64,000 nt of DNA from Apis mellifera (Eukaryota; Arthropoda; Insecta; Hymenoptera; Apidae), in NCBI RefSeq assembly GCF_003254395.2, contig NC_037649.1:1153001-1217000 (forward strand). The letters are read 5' to 3'. The notes under the pieces were generated by a model that was given only the letters and a program-made list of their open reading frames with translations, was not told the origin of the DNA and made no database searches. The first letter of the stretch is position 1; each line of letters opens with the position of its first letter. Positions 35,393 through 46,915 of the stretch are shown in pieces. Made by a program: the position numbers and the translations under genes.

Positions 35393-35906
35393 ATACAAGT
35401 GAATCGTGGATGAAAACGTTCGTACATAACGCTACTTCGTACAGTATGATCGAAATATTTTATAAATTTCGAAAACGGTTTTTTTCCCCCATATTCACGT
35501 TCGAAGCGAGAAATTTAAAATATTTAATCCGAGTCGATCTTTTTTCCATGCTTGAAATTGAAGTTGAACAATGTTGATAAGAGATAAATTAATCTCGATT
35601 TGTAAAATTTTATCTTATTTTTTTTTTTTTTTGAATGTACTATAAATATATTGATCCATGCATGAATTTTTTTTAAATCAAATTAAATCCTTGTTTCCAA
35701 ATGTTGTAATGAGAAATTTGAAAGATAATTTTTTTTAGATATAAAAAAGATTCGACGACTTGGAAATTTTGAAATAATGGTTTTCCTGATATTTGTTTCG
35801 TTCCAAGATTCTTTTGGGATAATTGCTTCGAGGAATCAAAGCGACGATGAGAAATAAAAATAACAGAAAGAATATCGTATCATTGTTGTATACTTTCTCG
35901 TCTTAC
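34771..35906. other. AT-rich DNA with (TA)n; intron side of the candidate exon at 35.9 kb
   Basis: A (TA)n tract lies at about 35349-35385. No coding signal is recognised. If 35907-35983 is a real first coding exon, this stretch is the start of its first intron on the minus strand. Confidence 0.35.
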
Positions 35907-35983
35907 CTGTAGACGAAGAGAAGCGATCTTAAGTTACCCTTAAGCTGCTTCTCAATCCTCTCCAGGGTTCCGTTAGACCCCAT
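35907..35983 (-). CDS. Candidate first coding exon (starts MGSNGT), gene unknown
   Basis: On the minus strand an ATG at 35983, in good context (A at -3, G at +4), opens 25 codons starting MGSNGTLERIEKQLKG and ending in LLFVY plus two bases, AG. It runs into a near-consensus donor, ACAG|GTAAGA (intron from 35906 downward). An in-frame TGA lies 14 codons upstream, so this is the first ATG of the frame. The N-terminus fits the N-myristoylation pattern M-G-x-x-x-S/T, and the following basic amphipathic stretch could bind membrane or calmodulin; both are predictions. The end of the exon is only loosely reminiscent of the calmodulin-binding helix of PDE1 phosphodiesterases, too weak to name it. The next exon must start in phase 2 and was not found. 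Confidence 0.5.
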
Positions 35984-36110
35984 TATCCTTCTATTGGCGA
36001 CAGATGCGCCGCAACTCGGAGGATAGCGTCATCTCGTTGATTAAATATGACAAGTAGCGATGGGCACGAGTAGATCGCGAGCGCGAACTTGAACGAATCC
36101 GGAAGAAAGG
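35984..36110 (-). promoter_or_regulatory. Possible 5' leader or promoter of the 35.9-kb exon
   Basis: A GC-richer stretch directly upstream (on the minus strand) of the candidate start exon. It contains clustered CG (gatcgcgagcgcgaac) inside otherwise very AT-rich DNA. No TATA box or initiator can be singled out. Confidence 0.3.
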
Positions 36111-36401
36111 GAAAGAATTTGAACGGAAAAGGAGACGATTATTTCGAACAAACAATTTGATGATTCGCAAAATATTTTTTCCTTTTCTTTTTTTAATTTT
36201 TAACGTGATCTTAGCATCGATTTGCAAGTTGATTTCATCATCAACAACATATATATATATATATATATTATTTATCAATTGATTTTCAATCAATTATTAT
36301 ATATATATATTGATATATATATTGATTTCATCAATTATTATATATATATATTATTTATCAATGAATTTTCAATTGACATCGATTTCAGAATTCTTTTGAC
36401 A

Positions 36402-36969
36402 TCGATTTTGTACATTAAACATTCGATCTCTTCTCTCTCTCACGAATTTCCAAAATTATCAATCATTTTTCCTCGATTTTGTACATTAAACATTCGATCT
36501 CTTCTCTCTCTCACGAATTTCCAAAATTATCAATCGTCTTTCCTCGATTTTGTACATTAAACATTCGATCTCTTCTCTCTCTCACGAATTTCCAAAATTA
36601 TCAATCGTCTTTCCTCGATTTTGTAGATTAAACATTCGATCTCTTCTCTCTCTCACGAATTTCCAAAATCATCAATCGTCTTTCCTCGATTTTGTACATT
36701 AAACATTCGATCTCTTCTCTCTCTCACGAATTTCCAAAATTATCAATCATTTTTCCTCGATTTTGTACATTAAACATTCGATCTCTTCTCTCTCTCACGA
36801 ATTTCCAAAATTATCAATCGTCTTTCCTCGATTTTGTACATTAAACATTCGATCTCTTCTCTCTCTCACGAATTTCCAAAATTATCAATCATCTTTCCTC
36901 GATTTTGTACATTAAACATTCGATCTCTTTTTTCTCTCACGAATTTCCAAAATTATCAATCGTCTTTCC
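36402..36969 (+). repeat. Regular 71-bp minisatellite, eight copies
   Basis: Units start with 'tcgattttgtacattaaaca' at 36402, 36473, 36544, 36615, 36686, 36757, 36828 and 36899, exactly 71 bp apart. Each unit continues with 'ttcgatctcttctctctctc' and 'acgaatttccaaaattatca'. Variation is almost confined to single positions (for example aatcatttttcct versus aatcgtctttcct), indicating recent expansion or strong homogenisation. A partial precursor block is seen at 36381-36401. 71 is not a multiple of three, and the frames that cross it are by-products. Confidence 0.97.
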
Positions 36970-37100
36970 TCGAAATGAAAATTTCACTTTACTAATATTT
37001 TTAATATTTCCTCGAAAGGGATCCAACCAAATCAAATCTTCCCATTAACACTCGAATAATAATTTGATCCCTTCATTAACGACAAACAACGTACGTTACG
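36970..37100. other. Short AT-rich link
   Basis: Nothing recognised. Confidence 0.4.
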
Positions 37101-37760
37101 TTACGTTCTCTCCGTCAAGATAAATCAACATCTCCCTCCGACTCCAGACGAATTTAATCACCATATTAAATTCAATTTCCAAAACGCTTGCCACGGTTAA
37201 TTCATTCGCTCGGTTCTCCGTCTGTGCTTACGCGTGCACACACACACACACGCACATACGTGGCCAAATATCGGGGACAAGAGGAAGTGGAGGAAGAAAA
37301 CAGGAAGGAGAGAGTCTTAAAGGACGATCGATAGAGCTTGGATCTTGATAGAGTGGAGGAGGACGGTCCCGAAATAAAGTGTCGGCGATATAACCCATCG
37401 TTGGAGGAGAGGGCTTAAGCCTGGGAGCTTAGCCCGCGAACGATCTTCCGTAGCTTATCCGCCCATCGATGTACGAGCGGCACCCACGCGGCAACAACCC
37501 TCTCCTCTGGGGGATCTGTCGTCGTCGAGAGACGAGAATCTCCCTCTCACCTTATCCGACCGACCCGTTTGGCTTTCCATCGAAAACTTAACGACAAATT
37601 AGCAATCTTGGGAACGGGCGAGTCTCCGATTCGACGAGTCTCGGGTCGGATGAGACGTCTAATTGAGGGAGAGAGGGAATCTTGATTACCGACCGAGAAG
37701 CCGAGGATGAAGAGAGCAGAAGGGAAATTAGTTTTATGAATTACTTTCTCTCTCTCTCTC
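37101..37760. promoter_or_regulatory. GC-richer island with a Z-DNA-prone tract
   Basis: The island begins with a 34-bp pyrimidine-purine alternation (37229-37262). A strong donor-like site on the minus strand (GATAAG|GTGAGA, near 37547-37556) follows a short ATG frame MESQTGRSDK. That frame ends in phase 0, unlike the 35.9-kb exon, so it may instead be part of an untranslated leader or chance. The island lies 1.2-1.8 kb upstream of the candidate start exon and is a reasonable promoter candidate. Confidence 0.3.
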
Positions 37761-38419
37761 TTTGTCTGTCTGTCTGTCTTTCTCTAAGTCTCTGGATGGG
37801 GAGATTATGCGTGATTGGGCGAAGATTGGGGTCAATGTGTCGAGGTATCGGCTTCTTCTATCGGAATTTTTTTTTTCATCTTTTATAATATCACGAGAAA
37901 ATATTATTGGAATCTTGATGAAGAGGAAAAAAAGGTGTTCGAATAGAATATCTTTTTCTCTGATCTTCTTGTTATTCTATTTTTCTTTTTGTTTTATTGA
38001 CAATTATTAATAATTATTGAAATTGGGCTACGTGTCTTGTTTCAAATTCTTGTTGGAAATCCGTTTTTACCTCGTTTTCGAGAATCTTATCTTATCTTGC
38101 GTACAAAGGAAAATAGAGAAGAGGGAGAATGGGTAACGAGATGATGCTTTCATGTTACTTTTTTTGAAATTGTGAAAATGGTTGAATATGAATCTCGTTG
38201 TTTGTCGACTAGATGACTATCAAAGGCGATACTTGTAAACATGATGGAAGAGAAAATATATAATAATAATGTTGCTGTTGGATATTTCATAAACTTTTGA
38301 ATCGATTATAATTATTCAAGTTTCATTATACAATTGATAATTTTATCGATAATTTCTTTTTACGAGTGAAATTTAATTCGATTCGTGCATTTCGGGATGG
38401 AATATCGTTTCTCGGGATA

Positions 38420-39040
38420 ATTTCATTATCGTTATCAATTAAAATTTTATTAAATACTCAAATAGTTATTTAAAAAAAAAAAAAAAAAGAAACATATCAT
38501 TAACTTTTAAACTTGCTTCCTAACTTTTCCTAACTTTTCTCTATTTCGACAAAATTCTAATTTTATCGAAATATTATTGAAACCAAATTTTGCTAAAATC
38601 CTAAGATTTCATTATTGTTATCGATTAAAATTTTATTAAATATTCAAATAGTTATTTAAAAAAAAAAAAAAAAAAGAAATATATCACCACTTTTAATTCC
38701 TAACCTTTTTCTGTTTTGACAAAATTCTAATTTTTTTACGAGAAATACCATCGATAACGAAACCAAATTTTGCTAAAATCCTAAAATTTCATTATATTAT
38801 TTTATTAAATACTCAAATAGTTATCTAAAAAAAAAAAAAAAAAGAAACATCATTACTTTTAATTTCTAACCTTTCTCAACTTTTCTTTTTCTTCGACAAA
38901 ATTTTAATTTTATATATAATTGAAATATTATTGATAATGAAATCAAATTTTGTTAAAATCCTAAGATTTCATTATCGTTATCGATTAAGATTTTATTAAA
39001 TACTCAAATAGTTATCTAAAAAAAATTTTAATTCCTAACC
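38420..39040. repeat. Tandem repeat, four copies of an about 180-bp unit
   Basis: Each unit has 'ttttattaaatactcaaata', then 'gttatttaaaaaaa' with a run of 16 or so A, then 'ctaacttttc' and 'gacaaaattctaatttt', then 'aaaccaaattttgctaaaat'. Copies start near 38440, 38623, 38802 and 38988. The last copy has lost most of the A run. Confidence 0.85.
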
Positions 39041-40025
39041 TTTCTCAACCTTTTTTTGTTTCAACAAAATTCATTTCAAATTTTTCAAAATTCTAAAATT
39101 TCAATTCTTCTTCATTATAAATCCAATGAAAAAAAATCGAACAAAAATACTTTTTCGCAAAATCCTAATCCTTCCTTCCTTCCTTTCTTCCCCTCGCATC
39201 GCAGCCAAACTTTCAACTTTCGCGGCGAAACTTTCCCGAAATTGGCGAAATTCCGTTCTCAAATTTCTCCCCAATTCTACGTAACGCGTTACAAACTTTC
39301 TGTATCCGCAGCTGAAAGAACGGCGGCAACTGGGGTGATCGAGCGATACCACGAGCTGCTACACCTTCCTGTCTATCCTTCCACGCGAAATCTCGATGGC
39401 CCCGTGCTATCTTCGAGAGGGGGTGACGATGAGAATGTGGCACATAAGTATTGGCATCCTTCCCTTCCTTCCTTCCTTCCTTCCTTCCTTCCTTCCTTCC
39501 TGTTTTGCTCCTCCCCTATCTCGCGTCGCATTTATTTTCACGGTGACACTCGGGACGGATGGCTGTTAGTAAAACTGCTACAACGCGGGATAATACTGCG
39601 TGGAGGGGGAGGAAGAAAGATAAAAAGATAAGAAAAGAATAAAGGAAGGAAGAAATATTCGTCCGATCGTGTTTGTCTACCACCGTCACCCAGGAATGGC
39701 AATATAGCACGTTGTTGCACGTGATTCGTCCCGGAATTCAACTTAAATTAAATCCGTCCAAGGCGTGGAGATGGCGCGAGATTAAAAGGCACGCGTTTAT
39801 ACAACGCGAGAATATCCTTGTAAACGACGAATTTGATTTATTTTGCTTTGAAATATTTTTGAGAGAATATTTAGAATTTCTCTTTTGATATATATATGTA
39901 TAGTTAATATATAGTTAATATATAGTAAGTTTGGATATTTTAACAAAAGTTTCATAACAAGTAGAAAATTCTGAAAATAGAAGGAATTAATTGTCCCCAT
40001 TTCCTAGAGGAACAAGTGAAAATTT
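39041..40025. other. GC-richer stretch with (CTTC)n; no gene recognised
   Basis: A (CTTC)n microsatellite lies near 39459-39500. The plus-strand frame 39056-39631 (191 codons) runs across it and through composition-driven sequence, with no domain, so it is not called. Minus-strand frames overlap it in other phases. Confidence 0.35.
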
Positions 40026-40029
40026 TTCT

Positions 40030-40845
40030 TATAATATGATATAATACAATATATACAATGTAATACAAAATGTATATAATGTAATACAATGTATATAATG
40101 TAATACAAAATGTATACAATGTAATATAAAATGTATACAATGTAATACAATGTATTATAATGTATACAATGTAATGTAATATAATGTAATACAAAATGTA
40201 TATAATGTAATACAATGTATATAATGTAATACAAAATATGTATAATATAATACAATGTATATAATGTAATACCAAATATATACAATATAATACAATGTAT
40301 ATAATGTAATACAAAATATATACAATGTAATACAATGTATTATAATGTATACAATGTAATGTAATATAATGTAATACAAAATGTATATAATATAATACAA
40401 TGTATATAATGTAATATAATGTAAAATATATATAATATAATACAATGTATTATAATATATACAATGTAATGTAATATAATGTAATACAAAATGTATATAA
40501 TATAATACAATGTATATAATGTAATACAAAATATATATAATATAATACAATGTATATAATGTAATACAAAATGTATACAATATAATACAATGTATATAAT
40601 GTAATACAAAATGTATATGATATAATACAATGTATATAATGTATATAATGTAATACAAAATGTATATAATATAATACAATATATATAATGTAATACAAAA
40701 TATATACAATATAATACAAAATGTATATAATGTAATACAAAATGTATACAATATAATACAATGTATACAATGTAATAGAAAATGTATACAATATAATACA
40801 ATGCATATAACGTAATACAAAATGTATACAATGTAATACAAAATA
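40030..40845. repeat. AT-rich minisatellite, 'gtatataatgtaatacaa' family
   Basis: An about 820-bp stretch is built almost solely from permutations of 'aatgtatataatgtaatac' and 'aaaatgtatacaatgtaata', with a monomer of about 20 bp. Larger blocks recur, such as the 'tgtattataatgtatacaatgtaatgtaatataatg' type at about 40151, 40330 and 40447. Minus-strand frames up to 228 codons encode only Tyr/Ile/Leu/Cys/His repeats and are not genes. Confidence 0.95.
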
Positions 40846-42638
40846 AGGTCTCTTTTTGATTATCGTTTCATAATTACAACAGAAGATAGAGATGATGATA
40901 TACAATAATTTATCCATTATTCGAAATACGATGCTCTGAGCGCGTGCTTAGATCAATATGCAAGAAAATTATTCGAAACGAAATTATTTGACAGATCGAT
41001 ATTCAAATTCGTCACGATGTCGTGAAAATCGGTTCCAATTTTCCCAAATCCGATATAGAACGAAATAGTGTGGCAACGGTGATGTCGCCGTGTACACGAA
41101 GACGTCGCAAACTTTTCCACACTCAACTTCGCTAATGACCTCTCGCGGCGTAACGACGTGGGCCTGACGTTCCATACATTACAGGAGGCCAGGAGGGGAG
41201 AGAGAGAGAGAGGGAGAGAGAGAGTTCAACCGAAAGGGGTGAATCGGGGGTGGAGTCAAGTTGCGACACTCGTTATTCAGTTGAAACACAAACCTCTCTC
41301 TCTCTCTCTCTCTCTCGAGGAATCTCTCGTCGTGTTATCCACGGGGATGTAAATCCTAATGAATTTCTTCTTTTCCTTTTTTTCCTTTCTCTCCTCGTTT
41401 AACCCTCGAGAAAGGGTTAAACGGTCGAAAGAAAAAGCGATTTCTCGATTCGTCATCCGTGTGATGTGCTCTCGAAGTGAAACAGTTGTTGGGATATTTG
41501 AAGAGTATATTTTGATTTATAAGTGAGAAGTTGGTATTTTGTATTAATTAATTGATATTATTTCAATGATAATATACGAGAAGATTTATAAGTATAAATT
41601 TAGAAATTAGATTTTATTAGATATTTTTAGGATTTATTTGTAATTTTAATTTGTTTTTTGGGATTAATTTCAATTTAGGGATAAAATATTTAATAAAATT
41701 GATTAAATTAAATGGAAAAATGAAACGTGATAAATATTGCTGCATTATTGTGTGTCTGCCAATTTTTCTTTCATAATTTTTATTCAATTTCATTCGATGA
41801 TTAATTTATTTATAATTGTATACGCGAAATTAATTAATTTAATATAAACAATGTAACGTTCTTGCGAGGAACAGAGAGAAATATATTTCAACGTTAAACA
41901 TAGTAAATTTTGATTTGAATTCACATTTAATTGAATATTGCAATACACAAATACAACTTAAATATTTCTTATCGTGGATTATGAAATTAATCTCTGTTAT
42001 AGTAAATGGCATTCATATTATTTAATTTTAATGATTCAATATATATGATAACATTGAATAAATCTTTTAATAATTTTCCATAATAGGCTATCTAATCCTA
42101 AATTTTTATTCAATCTTTCAATCGATTGATTGAATCAATTAATAATTAATAATTCAAAATTTCACCTAAAATTAATAAATAAATTCCTATATTAAAATAT
42201 ATTAATTTATAAATTATTGTCGGCACTTTAAATTTATCTTTATTTAATTTAATCCCCTTTATTTAATTTAACTTTCATTTCAATTTGCTACGGAATTACG
42301 TACAATAATTATATGTAAATCGTTAATTCAATTTAATTTAAAAACCGATGTTGTCATTTCCCATTTTTCAACGATTCATGCTGGCCAAGTATTCCACACT
42401 TGAGGCTGTCAAAATGATATAAAAAAAAAAATATATAATGTTATTCAAAAAGATTGTACATATATATATATATATATGCACATTTCTGTTCGCTTTTCAA
42501 AAATTCTCCATTATTTTTCTTTTTCTCCCTCTCTGTTTAGTTGGTCTTTGTTCGAGTTATCGATTATATGTGCTTGATTATATTTTGTTAAATTTTTATT
42601 CTCTCATTTTATTTATTAATGATCATTCATGAATTATC

Positions 42639-42681
<43 letters not shown>

Positions 42682-42690
42682 GGCTGTTTT
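40846..42690. other. GC-richer island (40.9-41.35 kb) then AT-rich DNA
   Basis: The island has a GA tract (41196-41224) and a CT tract (41294-41316) in inverted relation. Beyond 41.5 kb the sequence is AT-rich with (TA)n near 42461-42477 and 42640-42679. No gene is recognised. Confidence 0.35.
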
Positions 42691-42699
42691 GTGATTGGA

Positions 42700-44225
42700 C
42701 CAATATTTTTTTTTTAAGAAAGCTAAAAACTTGAATTTATATTATCCAAGAAATCTTATATTTTTATAATATAGTTTATCAATCTGAAATAATCATCTGA
42801 AATAATAAATAATAAATTTATATCGATCATTTTAAATATTATTCTTTGTGATTATTATTTGACAAGAATTTATTCGAGGACAAACTTGTTCTAATTACTT
42901 AAATATTAAAGTAATCAAATTTATATCCTTAAATCAATGTAACTTTCTTTAGTTTAATGTCCAAAATTTTCCAATTGTCATATCTTACAATTTTGATCAT
43001 TTTAAATAAATATTATTCCTTGTGATTATTTAATAAGAATTTATTCGAGGACAAACTTATTCTAATTATTTAAATATTCGAATAATCAAATTTTTTACAA
43101 TCCAAATATATTATATATTTTATATTATATCCTTAAATCAATTTAACTTTCTTAGTTTGTAACTTCTGTCTAATATTTTCTAATTGTTGTATCATATCTT
43201 ACAATTTTGATCATTTTAAATATTATTCTTTGTAATTATTATTATTAACAAGAAAACATATTTATTCATAGACAAACTTGTTCCTTTATTCTAATCATTT
43301 AAATATTCGAATAATCAAATTTTTTATAATCAAATTTATATCAACTTATTATTAACTTTCTTAATCTGATGTCCAATATTTTTCAATTGTATCATATCTT
43401 AAAATTTTAAATATTATTTTATTAATCAATATTTAAAATTATATTATTTATATTCTTTCTGACTATTATTTAACAAGAAAACATATTTATTCGAAGATAA
43501 ACTTGTTCCTTTATTCTAATTATTTAAATATATTCGAATAATCGAATTTTTTACGATCAAATTTATATCCTTAAATCAATCAATGTAACTTTCTTAGTTT
43601 GGCGTCTAAAATTTTTCAATTGTCGTATCATATCTTACAATTTTTAATCATTTTAAATAAATATTATTCTTTGTGATTATTATTTAACAAGAAAACATAT
43701 TTATTCGAGGACAAACTTGTTCTAATTACTTAAATATTCGAATAATCAAATTTATATCCTTAAATCAATGTAACTTTCTTAGTTTGATGTCCAATTTATA
43801 ATTTTCCAATTGTCATATCATATCTTACAATTTCTAATCATTTTAAACAAATATTATTCTTTGTGATTATTATTTAACAAGAATTTATTCGAGGACAAAT
43901 TTGTTGTTATATTCTAATTACTTAAATATTCGAATAATCAAATTTATATCCTTAAATCAATGTAATTTTCTTAGTTTGGTGTCCAATTTATAATTTTCCA
44001 ATTGTCATATCATATCTTACAATTTCTAATCATTTTAAACAAATATTATCCTTTGTGATTATTATTTAACAAGAAAACGTATTTATTCGAGGACAAACTT
44101 GTTCCTTTATTCTAATTATCTTAAATATATTCGAATATAATCGAATTTTTTACGATCAAATTTGTATCAACGTAACTTTCTTAGTCCAATATTTTCCAAT
44201 TTGTCGTGTCACGTGTTACAATTTT
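42700..44225. repeat. Tandem repeat, about seven copies of an about 195-bp unit
   Basis: Landmarks 'ttattctttgtgattattat', 'tttattcgaggacaaacttg', 'atccttaaatcaatgtaact' and 'ccaattgtcatatcatatct' recur. The 'gacaaacttgtt' core lies near 42880, 43049, 43270, 43497, 43710, 43893 and 44092. Copies vary by indels, and some lack the 'aaaacatat' segment. Confidence 0.9.
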
Positions 44226-45184
44226 GAATAAAAAGTTCGATCGATGTTTCGACGACTCGATGTGTAAAAATTTTCTCGATTCAATCCTCGCGCTCGACAA
44301 CGTTTTTACTCGTCGTTTTGAATAATCTCTCCTCTGTGAAGGAGCTCCCCATCGAATATCGATAACATCTCGCTCGATCAGATATCGCTTTAATTATATC
44401 GCAACTCGTCCACTTTGAACCTCGAGTATAGCTTCGAGTATATATTTTTCACACGTGTTGTTGAAAAGAAGGTGACAACCACGACGTGCCACGAAACTTC
44501 AACTTCAACAAGCACCTCGTGCATACGTCGACTGCTTGTCAATTTAATAATAGAGTTCGTATTCTACAAGTGAATCGATATCAATATTTTCAGATTCACT
44601 TTCGAACGTTGATAAGAAAATTATTATCTTTCTTTCTTTCTTTCGTATTTTTGTTGAACAATAAAAGCAAAAATAACATTTCACTATTATCGTTGGAAAG
44701 ATGTTTTTTGGCAAAATTTATTTCGAAACGAGTAGTTTTTTGAATAAATGTGTAAAAATGTGTAAAATTTATGGATATTTGCGAAATAAATGCAGGAATA
44801 AGAAAATAAAGGTGGAAATATTTTTAAGCAGGAAGGAAAAATATATAGTTTGAATTTCAGCACATAATAAAAATAGTTAGACGTGGAAAAGTGAAAAAAT
44901 ATTAGATGGGAAATATTTTGACAAATAACGTATTCGTTTCTTTGTGAATTCATTCGATAACGAATATTTTTTTCGTTGGCCAAATACCTTCTTCCATTCT
45001 GTTTCAACGCTATATTTTTCTTCGTGGTGTATCTATGAAAAAAATTAAATTATTTTTTTTTTGTACTTGCTTCCCATGCGTTTAAAAAAATTACAGTATT
45101 TTTTAATGAATTTTCATTAAACATTTAGCTGAAGTTTTAAAATTCTAATTGGAATATAATTAAGATTGAAGAAAATTTTTAGTG
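44226..45184. other. Unique DNA, no gene recognised
   Basis: A GC-richer patch lies at 44240-44560. The plus-strand frame 44486-44743 and the minus-strand frame 44687-45007 are unrecognised and compositionally biased. Confidence 0.35.
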
Positions 45185-46240
45185 TATTCAATAATTTATC
45201 GAAGTAAATGATTAATTAATATAAAAATTCTTTGATATTCTTGATTAGATTTCAATTCAATTTAGAAAATAATTATTTTATTGTCAAAATTATATCATTT
45301 ATTTTATTATTCATTATTAATGTTTGAGATATAAAGTTTATAAGAGGAAGAAAATATTGTTAATTAAATCTATTTTTGACCAATATTTTTAATATTTTAA
45401 CATTTTAAAATATTTAAATAATTAAATATTTGTACAATTAGATTATAATTAATCGTTCCTTTTCTAAAATCTTCTGTCTAATATTTAAAAATATTAAAAA
45501 AACTTACGTTTCAAAAAATTATCGTTTTCTACCAAAATTTCAAAGCTATCCGACATTTAAGAAACATATTTCAAAAAGTTATTGTTTTTCAACAAATTTT
45601 CTAAATTTTAAAGCTATATCATTCACATTTAAAAAAACATTTCAAAACTTATTAATTATCATCTTGAAGCAACAAAATTTCTCTATTCACATTTCTTGAA
45701 AAACATTTCAAAAAGTTATCAGAACGAAATTTTCTAAATTTCAAAATTATACTATTTACATTTAAAAACATTAACATCTTCTATGATAAAATTTCCTAAA
45801 TTTCAAACCTATTCCATTCACATTTAAAAAAATTCATTTCAAAAATTATTAATTATCATCTTCAAACAATAAAATTTCTCTATTTATATTTCTTGAGTTA
45901 TCAGAATGAAATTTTCTAAATTTCAAAATTATATATTCACATTTAAAAATATTAACATCTTCCACGATAAAATTTCCTAAATTTCAAACCCATTCCATTC
46001 ACATTTAAAAAAATTCATTTCAAAACTTAATTATCATCTTCAAACAATAAAATTTCTCTATTTACATTTCTTGAAAAACATTTCAAAAAATTATCATCTT
46101 TCTAAGTTTCAAAATTATACCATTCATATTTAAAAACATTAACACAATAAATATATCCCATTCACATAATTAATAAAACGTTACAAAAAACCATTTTCCA
46201 CAATTTCCAAAATTTCCTCTCTCTATTCGCCTAAATAAAA
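45185..46240 (+). repeat. Direct duplication, copy 1, with internal short repeats
   Basis: From 45185 the sequence runs parallel to 55299 onward: 'tattcaataatttatc', 'caattcaatttagaaaataa', 'gtttgagatataaagtttat' and 'aagaggaagaaaatattgtt' are shared. The second half is a tandem repeat of about 100 bp with 'atttctaaatttcaaaatta', 'ccattcacatttaaaaa' and 'ttaattatcatcttcaaaca'. Confidence 0.88.
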
Positions 46241-46915
46241 CAAAAAAAAAAAAAAAAGAAAAAGAAAACCAACGAAACCAATCCCCTTCAACCCGTCCAT
46301 TCTAATTCCATAACAACACCATCAACGATCAACCTTCCGCAACGCGGCGCCGATCCAAAAACCTAATGAACCGAAAGATTATCGGCTGCTCGACGCGTAC
46401 GCCACGATCACGCGACACGCAACAACCCCTCCCAACCCACGCCACGCCACGTTTCACTTTCGCCCACCCTTCTTTCTTTTTTCCTCTCCTCTCTCTCTCT
46501 CTCTCTCGTTTCGATTTCGAACGCGTTCGATCGTGATACGCCGGCGGCACGTGCAAGAGGATCTGATAGCAGTTATCTTACAAGCAACGATGCACGCGGC
46601 AATTCATGCGCGTGCACACGCACACGACAACGTGGAACAGAGAGAGAGAGAGAGAGAGAATGTGCAGGATCACGGTCAACCACGGAAGAGGAGAGCATGG
46701 ACGATGCTAACTCGACCGAGGTTTGATGAAACGAACGTGGATAAGTAATGGGTCGTGTAGCTCGATCCGATTAACGAACGGGAAATCTATGTGGGATGAA
46801 TGAACGTGGATAGATTGGGGAAAGTTGCGGATTAATAGGCCGCTGAGTCAGATGAATACTCTTGCCTTTCCTCGTATTGTTTTCCATCAGTTGACTAATG
46901 CAGTTTTTTTTTAAT
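46241..46915. promoter_or_regulatory. GC-richer island with CT and GA tracts
   Basis: A CT tract (46489-46507) and a GA tract (46639-46660) in inverted orientation flank CpG-rich DNA containing a TG/CA alternation (about 46606-46627). GA tracts are bound by GAGA-type factors in insects. No exon is recognised. The regulatory role is inference. Confidence 0.25.

Noticed and set aside
36402..36969. CRISPR-like regular direct repeats
   Set aside because: The 71-bp units abut with no unique spacers, and the setting is an insect nuclear genome. It is a minisatellite.
39056..39631. 191-codon plus-strand frame
   Set aside because: It crosses a (CTTC)n microsatellite and A/T-rich repeat remains, shows no domain, and is overlapped by minus-strand frames; composition explains it.
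39952..40917. Long minus-strand frames (127-228 codons)
   Set aside because: They are translations of an AT minisatellite, consisting only of Tyr/Ile/Leu/Cys/His/Val repeats, and several frames are open at once.
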